DNA from: Paraburkholderia sp. BCC1886
Lineage (GTDB): Bacteria > Pseudomonadota > Gammaproteobacteria > Burkholderiales > Burkholderiaceae
Assembly: GCF_900996245.1 (NCBI RefSeq)
Contig: NZ_CAAJGK010000035.1
Coordinates: 62,001-126,000 of the forward strand
DNA length: 64,000 nt
Direction: 5' to 3'
Each line of letters opens with the position of its first letter. Position 1 is the first letter of the stretch. The notes under the pieces were generated by a model. That model worked only from the letters and a program-made list of their open reading frames with translations. It made no database searches and was not told the origin of the DNA. The position numbers were made by a program, and so were the translations under genes. Shown one piece after another: positions 44,846-53,500 of this stretch.

Positions 44846-46060
44846 ATGACCCAAAATTCACCCGAAAACCTGCCGCCCCTAGATCCGAATCTCGCTCGCG
44901 ACCTCGAAGCGGTGAGGCGAATCGACGCCGTGCCGTCGATCCTGCGGCTCATCTGCAAGAACACAGGCATGGGCTTCGCGGCGGTCGCGCGCGTTACGGA
45001 CTGCGACTGGACGGCCTGCGCGGTGCAGGACGAAGTCAATTTCGGGCTCGGCGTGGGTGGTCAGCTGGACCTGCAAACCACGCTCTGTTTCGAATCGCGC
45101 AACGCGCGCGCCACCATCGTCATCGACGATTTCGCTCAGGACCCGGTCTACAACGGGCATCACACTTCCCGTATCTACAACCTCGGCAGCTATATTTCCG
45201 TGCCCATCGTGCTTCCGGACGGGAGCTATTTCGGTAATCTCTGCGCGATCGATGCACATCCGGCTCAATTGTCGAATCAGCGCACCTTGGGCATGTTCGA
45301 GGTATTTGCTGATCTGATCGCCATTCAGCTCGCTACCGAGGGCCGGCAAATGGCGGCCGAAACCGCGCTTTCGAGCGAGCGGGAGAATTCGAGTCTGCGC
45401 GAACAGTTCATCGCCGTACTGGGGCACGATCTGCGCAATCCGCTTTCCGCAGTCATGGCTACCGCCGAATTGCTGGCGCTGCGCAAGAGCGAACCCGACA
45501 TCGTGAAAATCGGCCAGCGGCTGAAATCCACCAGCCTGCGGATGGCGCGCCTGATCGACGACGTGATGGATTTCGCGCGTGGGCGGCTGGGCTCGGGCAT
45601 CGGCGTGTCGATCGAACAGGTCGACGATCTCGCGACGGCGCTGCGCGTGGTGGTGGCCGAAGTGCGCGAGGCAAACCCCGAACGGGTGCTCGCCGACGAT
45701 ATCGACTTGCCCATGCCGGTGCGCTGCGACCGCACCCGTGTGCAACAGCTAGTGTCGAATCTGCTCGGCAACGCGGTTACGCACGGCTCCGAAGTGCTGC
45801 CGATCCGCGTGCAGGCGCGGGTCGTCGACGCGCAGATCGTGCTGAGCGTGACCAACGGCGGCAACGTAATCCAGCCGGAAACCCTGAGCCGCGTATTCGA
45901 GCCTTACTGGCGGCCGGCCAGCAGCAAACCGGGCGGCGGGCTGGGGCTCGGCCTCTATATCTGCAAACAGATCGTGTCTGCGCATGGCGGCACGCTCGAC
46001 GTCAGGTCCTCCGAAGAAGAGGGCACCTGTTTCGTCGCGAAATTGCCGATCGGGATTTGA
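44846..46060 (+). CDS. GAF-domain sensor histidine kinase
   Basis: This 404-residue soluble kinase has a GAF sensor domain over about residues 20-165. The HisKA segment is IAVLGHDLRNPLSAVMATAE, with phospho-acceptor H194. The HATPase_c domain has the N box LVSNLLGNAVTHGS and G boxes in KPGGGLGLGLYICKQIV. No membrane segment is visible, so the signal is cytoplasmic. The ATG at 44846 is chosen over 44810 because the latter part is not domain-like. It is divergent from the receiver gene with a 147-bp shared upstream region. Confidence 0.87.
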   Translation: MTQNSPENLPPLDPNLARDLEAVRRIDAVPSILRLICKNTGMGFAAVARVTDCDWTACAVQDEVNFGLGVGGQLDLQTTLCFESRNARATIVIDDFAQDPVYNGHHTSRIYNLGSYISVPIVLPDGSYFGNLCAIDAHPAQLSNQRTLGMFEVFADLIAIQLATEGRQMAAETALSSERENSSLREQFIAVLGHDLRNPLSAVMATAELLALRKSEPDIVKIGQRLKSTSLRMARLIDDVMDFARGRLGSGIGVSIEQVDDLATALRVVVAEVREANPERVLADDIDLPMPVRCDRTRVQQLVSNLLGNAVTHGSEVLPIRVQARVVDAQIVLSVTNGGNVIQPETLSRVFEPYWRPASSKPGGGLGLGLYICKQIVSAHGGTLDVRSSEEEGTCFVAKLPIGI

Positions 46061-46074
46061 GAGGCGGCGGTGCC

Positions 46075-46100
46075 CCCGCCGTCGCCGCCGCCGCCGTCGT
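46075..46100. repeat. CCG trinucleotide-rich stretch
   Basis: A run made mostly of CCG/GTC triplets fills the 39-bp gap between the convergent kinase and siroheme-methyltransferase genes. No hairpin terminator with a T-tract is present here. Confidence 0.5.
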
Positions 46101-46921
46101 CATGCAGCGTGCGCGATGGCTTCTTCTTGCGGCAATCCCGCTTTAGCGATTGCGTCGCAAGACGACTGACTTTCCCCATACAGACTTTCCATACTTTCGC
46201 CGATCGCGTCGCCGACCAGAATGACGGCCGGACTCCCGAAGCCGGCCTCGGCTGCGTGCTGTGCGAGCCGATCGAGGCGGGTTACAAGGCGCCGCTCCTG
46301 TTGCCCACCTGCCCATTGCACGACAGCCGCGGGCGTATCCGCCGGCAAGCTCTTTAGCAATTCGGCTGCGAGACTGTCGATGCGGCGCATGCCCATGTAA
46401 ATCGCCAGCGTCATGCGAGTAGCGGCGAGCGCGGCCCAATCGGGCTCGCCATGATCTTCGGTATGCGCGGTGACGAAGCTCACGCCGTGGCAATGACGCC
46501 GATGCGTGAGTGAGATGCCGAGTCCCGCTGCGGCGGCGAAGCCCGATGAAATCCCGTTGACGATATCGACCGTGATCCCGGCACGCCGTAATGCCGCCAG
46601 TTCTTCGCCTGCGCGACCGAACAGCAGCGCTTCTCCGCCTTTCACCCGCACCACGTGCAGACCTTTGAGCGCATAGTGCTGCATCAGCCGCTCGATGAAC
46701 GCCTGCGGCGTCGAGCGGCAGCCGCCGCGTTTGCCGACGCGAATCACGCGGGCTTGCGGCGCGAGCGTCGCGATCTCGGGATTGGCGAGATCGTCGAGCA
46801 GCACGACGTCGGCGAGCGCCAGCGTTTTCGCGGCGCGCAGCGTCAGCAGATCGAGATCGCCGGGACCTGCGCTCAGCAAAGTGACTTTGCCGGCGTGGGT
46901 GGAGCAGGTTGAGAGTGTCAT
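46100..46921 (-). CDS. cobA: Uroporphyrinogen-III C-methyltransferase (siroheme synthesis)
   Basis: This 273-residue SUMT methylates uroporphyrinogen III at C2 and C7 to precorrin-2 with S-adenosylmethionine. That is the first step to siroheme, the cofactor of NirB. Motifs are LLSAGPGDLDLLTLRAAKTLALADVVLLDDL (family start), VRVKGGEALLFGRAGEEL and GISSGFAAAAGLGISLTHR. It lacks the CysG dehydrogenase/chelatase part, which must come from another gene. It is divergent from nirB, with a sigma-54 promoter and attenuated leader of its own. The C-terminal 25 residues after VGDAIGESM are a non-conserved tail. Confidence 0.92.
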   Translation of the reverse strand: MTLSTCSTHAGKVTLLSAGPGDLDLLTLRAAKTLALADVVLLDDLANPEIATLAPQARVIRVGKRGGCRSTPQAFIERLMQHYALKGLHVVRVKGGEALLFGRAGEELAALRRAGITVDIVNGISSGFAAAAGLGISLTHRRHCHGVSFVTAHTEDHGEPDWAALAATRMTLAIYMGMRRIDSLAAELLKSLPADTPAAVVQWAGGQQERRLVTRLDRLAQHAAEAGFGSPAVILVGDAIGESMESLYGESQSSCDAIAKAGLPQEEAIAHAA

Positions 46922-46984
46922 CGCGGTGTTCCTGAATTGCGGGTGTGGCGCGCGGCGCAATCGTCGATGCTGCGTGTGCGGGCC

Positions 46985-47023
46985 AAAAAAAAGCGTCCGC
47001 TCGTGATCATCACGAGCGGACGC
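46985..47023 (-). terminator. Leader terminator (attenuator) of cobA
   Basis: Read leftward, a perfect 15-bp stem (47023-47009 and 47007-46993) with a one-base centre is followed by eight T residues. It lies between the cobA promoter and the cobA start, so it would stop transcription in the leader unless prevented. Its 5' arm overlaps the 3' half and loop of hairpin P2 (47018-47031). Confidence 0.88.
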
Positions 47024-47031
47024 CGTTGTCC
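47018..47031 (-). ncRNA. Leader hairpin P2 of cobA (hexaloop)
   Basis: On the minus strand GGAC-AACGGC-GTCC forms a short hairpin with a six-base loop carrying A1 and G4, the ANTAR-binding loop pattern. Forming it uses 47018-47023, part of the terminator 5' arm, so hairpin and terminator exclude each other. Confidence 0.7.
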
Positions 47032-47058
47032 GTGGTAAAACGCGGGGTCCCGAACCGT

Positions 47059-47076
47059 TCCGGCTTCGTTGCCGGA
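47059..47076 (-). ncRNA. Leader hairpin P1 of cobA (hexaloop)
   Basis: On the minus strand TCCGGC-AACGAA-GCCGGA gives a perfect 6-bp stem and a six-base loop with A1 and G4. It begins about ten bases after the predicted transcription start. Confidence 0.72.
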
Positions 47077-47096
47077 GGGACGCTGCGGTTTCCTGA

Positions 47097-47112
47097 TGCA
47101 AGGACTGCGCCA
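47097..47112 (-). promoter_or_regulatory. Sigma-54 promoter of cobA
   Basis: TGGCGCAGTCCTTGCA, read leftward, has the -24 GG and -12 GC at the exact required spacing (consensus TGGCACG-N4-TTGCW). Transcription would start near 47086, leaving a leader of about 165 bases before cobA. Confidence 0.72.
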
Positions 47113-47225
47113 TCGCGAGCCGCGATCAATCCGAAGCTGCATCGCAGTGCGGGCTTCGGCGCTGAAGCGGTCATCACGCGCGAGCGCATGGGTGCCCTTG
47201 CGACGCACGTGTGCAGTGCTGCATC

Positions 47226-47240
47226 GCACCAGCCGGGTGC
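47226..47240. promoter_or_regulatory. NtrC-binding site shared by cobA and nirB
   Basis: GCACCAGCCGGGTGC matches the NtrC dyad GCAC-N7-GTGC with five-base perfect arms. It is about 115 bp from the cobA -24 element and 103 bp from the nirB -24 element, a normal enhancer distance for both. Confidence 0.7.
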
Positions 47241-47341
47241 CTGCGTGCATCAAAACGCGTCGGCGTCGATGTATGAAGAAAAACGCGTCGAAGTCACCCA
47301 AAGCCACGCGCCGCTGCCGTCTCGCGGCAATCCGGCACGAT

Positions 47342-47357
47342 TGGCATGGCCTTTGCA
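47342..47357 (+). promoter_or_regulatory. Sigma-54 promoter of nirB
   Basis: TGGCATGGCCTTTGCA matches TGGCAYG-N4-TTGCW with correct GG-to-GC spacing. The start would be near 47368, about 178 bases before the nirB ATG. Confidence 0.82.
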
Positions 47358-47371
47358 TTGAGCCTTGCCAT

Positions 47372-47389
47372 CGGATCAACGTGGATCCG
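47372..47389 (+). ncRNA. Leader hairpin P1 of nirB (hexaloop)
   Basis: CGGATC-AACGTG-GATCCG is a perfect 6-bp stem, extendable by one U-G pair. Its six-base loop has A at position 1 and G at position 4. It starts a few bases after the predicted transcription start. Confidence 0.75.
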
Positions 47390-47429
47390 GCGCGGGTGCA
47401 ACACAAAGCACGCGCTGCAATACCGGTCA

Positions 47430-47443
47430 GGACAATGGCGTCC
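47430..47443 (+). ncRNA. Leader hairpin P2 of nirB (hexaloop)
   Basis: GGAC-AATGGC-GTCC forms a 4-bp stem and a six-base loop with A1 and G4, nearly identical to P2 of the cobA leader. Flanking CGG/CCG may extend it. Bases 47435-47443 are also the start of the terminator 5' arm. Confidence 0.7.
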
Positions 47444-47488
47444 CCCGAATCCAGTCATCGACTGGGTTCGCGGGACGCCATTTTTTTT
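47435..47488 (+). terminator. Leader terminator (attenuator) of nirB
   Basis: Arms 47435-47455 and 47461-47481 pair at 19 of 21 positions around a five-base loop and are followed by eight T residues. It stands 58 bases before the nirB ATG. A strong terminator in a leader implies regulated read-through. Confidence 0.88.
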
Positions 47489-47545
47489 GCGCGTTCGCTT
47501 CACGGCGATCCCCGCCCAGCACAACGTATTGAGGAAACCGCGGTC

Positions 47546-50086
47546 ATGAAAATCATCGTTATCGGTCACGGCATGGTCGGCCACAAGCTGGTGGAGTGTC
47601 TCGCGCAAGACGCCGCGCATGGACTCGATATCACCGTGCTGTGCGAGGAATCGCGGCCGGCCTACGACCGCGTTCATCTGTCCGAGTTTTTTGCGGGCAA
47701 GACGGCCGACGAGTTGTCGCTGGTCACGCCGGGTTTCTTCGAGCGGCAAAACGTCTTGCTCAAACTGAATGCGAAAGCGGTCGCGATCGATCGCGATGCG
47801 CGCACCGTCACGGTATCGACGGGGGAAACGCTGCCCTACGACAAGCTGGTATTCGCGACGGGATCGTATCCGTTCGTGCCGCCCGTAGCAGGACGTGAGC
47901 GTGCCGACTGCTTCGTGTACCGGACCATCGACGATCTCGAAGCCATGCGCGAATGCGGCGCGCGCTCGAAGACGGGCACGGTGGTCGGCGGCGGTCTGCT
48001 GGGTCTGGAATGCGCGAAGGCGTTGCGCGACATGGGCCTGCAAACGCACGTGGTGGAATTCGCGCCGCGTTTGATGGCGGTTCAGGTGGACGAGGGCGGT
48101 GGCCGCGTGTTGCGTACGCGGATCGAAGAACTGGGCGTCACCGTGCATACGCAAAAGAACACCACGGAAATCGTCGATGGCGAGACGGGCACGCATCGCA
48201 TGCAGTTCGCCGACGGCAGTCACCTCGACACCGACATGATCGTGTTCTCGGCCGGCATCCGTCCGCGCGACGACCTCGCGCGTGCAAGCGGTCTGACGCT
48301 CGGGCCGCGCGGCGGCATCGTGATCGACGACGCCTGCCGCACGAGCGACGAGCATATCTATGCGGTCGGCGAATGCGCGCTGTGGAGCGGACAGTTGTTC
48401 GGACTCGTGGCGCCCGGTTATGAAATGGCGAGAGCCGTGGCGAAACAGTTGCTCGGCGAATCCGCGCAATTCGGCGGCGCCGACATGAGCACCAAGCTGA
48501 AGCTGATGGGCGTCGATGTCGCGAGTATCGGCGATGCGCACGGCGTCACGCCGGACAGCCGCGCGTATCAGTTCAGCGACGAACGCAAACAGGTCTACAA
48601 AAAGCTGGTGGTGTCGGGCTGCGGCAAGTTTCTGCTCGGCGCGGTGATGGTCGGCGACGCGAGCGAATACGGCACGCTCTTGCAGATGATGTTGAACCGC
48701 ATCGAATTGCCCGAGGCGCCGGAATTTTTGATTCTGCCGGCTTCCGACGGCAACGCGAAACCGGCGCTCGGCGTCGAGGCCTTGCCCGCGGCCGCGCAGA
48801 TCTGCTCGTGCAACGACGTGTCGAAAGGCACGCTGTGCGCCGCCGTCTGCGCGGGTGCGACCGACATCGGCGCGCTCAGGAGTGTGACCGGCGCGGGCAC
48901 GTCGTGCGGCGGCTGCGTGCCGCTCGTCACGCAGGTGATGAAGGCCGAGATGAAGAAGCAGGGCATGGCCGTGAACAACCATGTCTGCGAACACTTTCCG
49001 TATTCGCGCCAGGAGTTGTATCACCTCGTGCGCGTCGAATCGATCCGCAGCTTCGGCGAGTTGCTGACTAAGCACGGCCACGGACTCGGCTGCGATGTCT
49101 GCAAGCCGACGGTGGCCAGCATTCTCGCTTCGTGCTGGAACGAGTTCGTCTTGAAGAAGGAGCACGCGTCGCTGCAGGACACCAACGACTACTACCTCGC
49201 CAACATTCAGCGCGACGGCACGTATTCGGTCGTCCCGCGCATGGCGGGCGGGGAAGTCACGCCCGACGGCCTGATCGCAGTCGGCCAGGTCGCGAAGAAA
49301 TACGGGCTCTATACGAAGATCACCGGCGGGCAACGGGTCGATCTGTTCGGCGCGCGCGTCGAACAACTGCCGTTCATCTGGGAAGAGCTGATCGCGGCCG
49401 GCTTCGAATCCGGGCACGCGTACGGCAAATCGCTGCGCACCGTTAAGTCGTGCGTGGGCTCGACGTGGTGCCGCTATGGCGTCGGCGATTCGGTCGGTCT
49501 CGCGGTCGAAATCGAAAACCGTTACAAGGGGCTGCGCACGCCGCACAAGATCAAGTTCGGCGTGTCGGGTTGCACGCGCGAATGCGCGGAAGCGCAGGGC
49601 AAGGACGTCGGCATCATCGCGACCGAGAAAGGCTGGAATCTCTACGTGTGCGGCAATGGCGGCATGAAACCGCGGCATGCGGAACTGCTCGCGTCCGACC
49701 TCGATAAGGACACGCTGGTGCGCTATATCGACCGCTTCCTGATGTTCTACGTGCGCACCGCAGACCGTCTGCAACGCACCAGCGTCTGGCGCGAAAACCT
49801 CGAAGGCGGCCTTGCGTATCTGAAGTCGATCGTGGTCGACGACCGCCTCGGCATCGCTGCCGAACTGGAGTCGAACATGCAGCACGTGGTCGACACCTAT
49901 GAATGCGAATGGAAGAAAGCGGTCACCGATCCCGACACGCGCAAACGCTTCCGTCACTTCGTCAACAGCGGCGAGGCGGATGCCAACGTGAGCTTCGTCG
50001 AAGAGCGTGGACAGATTCGCCCGGCGACGCCCGCCGAGCGGCAAACGAAGCTCGCGGCGATTCCCGTCGTCGTCGAGACCGTCTGA
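47546..50086 (+). CDS. nirB: Assimilatory NAD(P)H nitrite reductase, large subunit
   Basis: This 846-residue cytoplasmic enzyme reduces nitrite to ammonium. It opens with a FAD pyridine-nucleotide reductase domain (IIVIGHGMVGHKLVE at residues 2-16). A 2Fe-2S BFD domain has C420-x-C422 and SCGGC. The sulfite/nitrite reductase module has siroheme/4Fe-4S ligands C636, C642, C676 and C680. The start ATG 47546 follows GAGGAAA; longer upstream frame lies in the leader and is rejected. NirD and nitrate reductase follow in the same direction. Confidence 0.95.
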   Translation: MKIIVIGHGMVGHKLVECLAQDAAHGLDITVLCEESRPAYDRVHLSEFFAGKTADELSLVTPGFFERQNVLLKLNAKAVAIDRDARTVTVSTGETLPYDKLVFATGSYPFVPPVAGRERADCFVYRTIDDLEAMRECGARSKTGTVVGGGLLGLECAKALRDMGLQTHVVEFAPRLMAVQVDEGGGRVLRTRIEELGVTVHTQKNTTEIVDGETGTHRMQFADGSHLDTDMIVFSAGIRPRDDLARASGLTLGPRGGIVIDDACRTSDEHIYAVGECALWSGQLFGLVAPGYEMARAVAKQLLGESAQFGGADMSTKLKLMGVDVASIGDAHGVTPDSRAYQFSDERKQVYKKLVVSGCGKFLLGAVMVGDASEYGTLLQMMLNRIELPEAPEFLILPASDGNAKPALGVEALPAAAQICSCNDVSKGTLCAAVCAGATDIGALRSVTGAGTSCGGCVPLVTQVMKAEMKKQGMAVNNHVCEHFPYSRQELYHLVRVESIRSFGELLTKHGHGLGCDVCKPTVASILASCWNEFVLKKEHASLQDTNDYYLANIQRDGTYSVVPRMAGGEVTPDGLIAVGQVAKKYGLYTKITGGQRVDLFGARVEQLPFIWEELIAAGFESGHAYGKSLRTVKSCVGSTWCRYGVGDSVGLAVEIENRYKGLRTPHKIKFGVSGCTRECAEAQGKDVGIIATEKGWNLYVCGNGGMKPRHAELLASDLDKDTLVRYIDRFLMFYVRTADRLQRTSVWRENLEGGLAYLKSIVVDDRLGIAAELESNMQHVVDTYECEWKKAVTDPDTRKRFRHFVNSGEADANVSFVEERGQIRPATPAERQTKLAAIPVVVETV

Positions 50087-50134
50087 CGCGTTTGCGCCCG
50101 TTCATTCCCTACACATTCCGCACAGAGACCCGCC

Positions 50135-50497
50135 ATGAACCATGACCGCTTGCCGACCCACTGGACGCCGATCTGCGCGCTCGACGACATCGTTCCGAAT
50201 ACGGGCGTGTGTGCGCTCGTGAACGGCGAACAGGTCGCCGTTTTTCATGTGAACAGCGGGAGCGCCTCCACTGGGGCCAGCATGGTCTATGCGATCGACA
50301 ACTTCGATCCGGGTTCGCAGGCCGCGGTGCTGTCGCGCGGGCTGATCGGCAGTCTCGGCGACCGGCTGGTGGTGGCCTCGCCGATCTACAAGCATCACTT
50401 CGATCTGCGCACCGGCGAATGCCTCGAGACCCCGGCGTATTCGGTCAGTGCGTTCGCCGCACGGGTCGAAGACGGCCAGGTGTGGGTCGGGCATTAA
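50135..50497 (+). CDS. nirD: Nitrite reductase small subunit
   Basis: This 120-residue Rieske-fold protein is of the NirD type, which lacks the cysteine ligands of true Rieske proteins. It has only YKHHFDLRTGEC where a cluster motif would be. It begins WTPICALDDIVPNTGVCAL and ends VEDGQVWVG, both standard for NirD. It starts 48 bases after nirB and completes the nitrite reductase. Confidence 0.92.
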   Translation: MNHDRLPTHWTPICALDDIVPNTGVCALVNGEQVAVFHVNSGSASTGASMVYAIDNFDPGSQAAVLSRGLIGSLGDRLVVASPIYKHHFDLRTGECLETPAYSVSAFAARVEDGQVWVGH

Positions 50498-50530
50498 GCG
50501 GGCTTTACAGCGGGCATTAAGCGGGCATTA
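50488..50530 (+). repeat. Short direct repeats after nirD
   Basis: The sequence GCGGGCATTA recurs three times, with one diverged copy, between the nirD stop region and the nitrate reductase gene. The gap is 77 bp in total and shows no promoter or terminator. Confidence 0.5.
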
Positions 50531-50574
50531 GCACGCGCGCGCACTCTTCGAAACTCGACAGGCCTCCAGGCATC

Positions 50575-53500
50575 ATGTCCTCCGCTAACGTCAAAACGGT
50601 GTGCCCCTACTGCGGCGTCGGCTGCGGAATGGTGCTGCACGTCGAGGACGGCCAGGTCGTGAAGATTTCCGGCGACAAGGAGCATCCGGCCAACTTCGGA
50701 CGCCTTTGCACGAAGGGGCAGTCGGCCCACGTCGCATTGCGCAAGTCGGGACGGCTCGAAGGCGCGTTCGTGCGGCATGCGCGCGGCCAGGACCCGGCGC
50801 CGCTGCCGGTCGCACAGGCCATCGGCACGACCGCCGCGCGCCTGCGTGCGCTGCTCGACGAGCATGGACCCGATGCGCTGTCGTTCTACGTGTCCGGACA
50901 GATGTCGATCGAGGCGCAGTACCTCGTCAACAAGCTCGCGAAGGGTTTTGTCGGCACCAACAACATCGAATCCAATTCACGTCTTTGCATGGCGAGCGCG
51001 GGCAGCGGCTACAAGCTGTCGCTCGGCGCGGACGGCCCGCCGGGTTCATACGAAGACATCGATCACGCCGACCTGTTCTTCGTGATCGGCGCGAATATGG
51101 CCGACTGTCACCCGATTCTGTATCTGCGCATGATGGATCGCGTGAAGGCCGGTGCGAAGCTGATCGTGGTAGACCCGCGCCGCACGACCACCGCGGACAA
51201 GGCCGATCTGTTCCTGCAGATCAAACCCGGCACCGACCTCGCATTGCTCAACGGCCTGCTGCATCTGCTGCACGAGAACGGCCAGACGAATGCCGCTTTC
51301 ATTGCCGAAGCCACCGAAGGCTGGGACGCGTTGCCCGCTTTTCTCGCGGACTACACGCCCGAACACGTCGCGCGCATCACCGGACTCGCTGCCGACGACA
51401 TCCGTCGCGTGGCGCAGACGATCGGCGCCGCCGGCGAGTGGATGAGCTGCTGGACCATGGGCCTGAATCAGAGCACGCACGGCACGTGGCACACCAACGC
51501 GATCTGCAACCTGCATCTGGCGACCGGCAAGATCTGCCGGCGCGGCAGCGGACCGTTTTCGCTGACGGGTCAGCCGAACGCGATGGGCGGCCGTGAAATG
51601 GGCTACATGGGGCCCGGCTTGCCGGGACAACGTTCGGTGCTGGTCGACGAAGACCGCGCGTTCATCGAGGATTTGTGGGGCATTGCGCGCGGCACGCTGC
51701 GAACCGACGTCGGCACCGGCACGGTCGATATGTTCGCGCGGATGGCCGCTGGCGAGATCAAGGCGTGCTGGATTATCTGCACGAATCCGGTGGCGAGCGT
51801 GCCGAACCGCAGCGCCGCGATTGCCGGTTTGCGACGCGCGGCACTCGTAATCGCGCAGGACGCGTTTCTCGACACCGAGACCAACCGTTACGCGGACGTG
51901 CTGCTGCCGGGCGCGCTTTGGGCCGAAGCGGAAGGCGTGATGATCAACTCCGAGCGCAACCTGACGCTGATGCAAAAGGGCATCGAGCCGCCGGGCGCCG
52001 CGTTGCCGGACTGGCAGATCATCGCGCGTGTCGCCTGCGAAATGGGCTTTGCCGATGCGTTCACGTACGCGAGCGCCGACGAGGTCTTCACCGAAATCAC
52101 CCGTGCGTCGAATCCGAAGACGGGTTACGACCTGCGCGGCGCGAGTCATCGGCGGCTCAGGGAGTCGCCGTTGCAGTGGCCGCTGGCCACGCCCGACGGT
52201 GCCGAAAGAAACCCCGTGCGCTATCGCAACGACGGCGTGAATCAGCCGCTGCGCCAGGCCGGCGACGGCAGTGTACCGGCGCTGACTTTTCCGACCGCTT
52301 CCGGCCGCGCCCGTTTCTTCGCGCGGGCCTATGCGGCGCCCGCCGAATTGCCCGACGGTGAGTTTCCGCTCGTGCTGAACACGGGCCGCCTGCAACACCA
52401 ATGGCACACGATGACCAAGACGGGCAAGGTCGCGATGCTCAACAAGCTGAACCCGGGACCGTTCGTCGAGATTCATCCGCAGGACGCCGCGGCGCTCGGC
52501 ATCAAGGCTAAAGACCCGGTCGAAGTCCGTTCGCGTCGCGGTCGCGCGGTGCTGCCCGCTGTCGTCAGCGAACGCGTCGCCGCCGGCAACTGCTTCGCGC
52601 CGATGCACTGGAACGATGTGTTCGGCGACGACCTGTGTATCAACGCGGTCACGAGCGATGCGATCGATCCGGTTTCGCAGCAGCCCGAATTGAAGTTCTG
52701 TGCGGTCGCGCTGAGCCGTGTACCGGTCGAACCGCTCGCGGCAGAGCCGGCCGGGGACAGCGACGCACCCGCCGATGTCGAGGAAAGAGATATGTCGCGT
52801 ATCGAAGCACTGAGCGGTCTGCTGAAGTTGCCGGCGACGCCCGAGCCCGAATTCAGCGAGGCCGAACAGACTTATCTGGCGGGCTTCGTCGGTGGCTTAC
52901 GTGCGGCCGAAGTGCGGGGTTTCGACGGCGTACCCGCGTTGCCGCTGGCTGCGCCGTTCGATCCGAAGCGTCGGCTTTACGTGGATGGTTTACTCGCCGG
53001 GCTATATAGCCGCAACGCGACGACGCCCGTCGTTGCCGCGGAGAAACTCGCCGACGCGCCAGCGGACGCAGGCGTTCGCATCGTGCGCGCGCGTCCCAAG
53101 GTCACGCTGCTGTGGGCGTCGCAAACCGGTAACGCCGAATCGCTGACCGAGCGCTATGCCACGCGTCTGATGGAGTCGGGCTTCGAAATCCGCACCTCGT
53201 GTATGGCGGACTATCCGGCGTCGGCATTGGCCAAGGCGCAATACGTGTTGCTGATGTCGAGCACTTTCGGCGATGGCGACGCGCCCGACAACGCGCAGAC
53301 TTTCTGGACGCAACTGAACAGCGCGGAAGCGCCGGATCTGGCCGGCGTGCACTTCGCGGTGCTCGCGCTGGGCGACCGCAACTACGACCAGTTCTGCGGC
53401 CACGGCCGGCGGCTCGACGAACGGTTCGCGGCACGAGGTGCGTCGCGTTTGCTGGAACGCGTCGATTGCGACGGCGAGTATCAGGAGAGCGCCGACGCGT

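Larger units (their letters stand above)
46922..47545. promoter_or_regulatory. Divergent cobA/nirB control region
   Basis: This 624-bp non-coding region contains, on each strand, a sigma-54 promoter followed by two hexaloop hairpins and an intrinsic terminator. A single NtrC-like site lies in the middle. The parts are listed separately. The layout indicates nitrogen-limitation control at initiation and nitrate/nitrite control by antitermination for both divergent transcripts. Confidence 0.8.

Noticed and set aside
47069..47545. Upstream extension of the nirB frame by 159 codons
   Set aside because: It crosses the promoter, hairpins and terminator of the leader, and the added residues show no homology-like pattern.
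47294..50044. A 916-codon open frame antisense to nirB
   Set aside because: It follows the third-base GC bias of nirB, has no recognisable domain, and its translation is rich in Arg, His and Ala as expected for a shadow frame.
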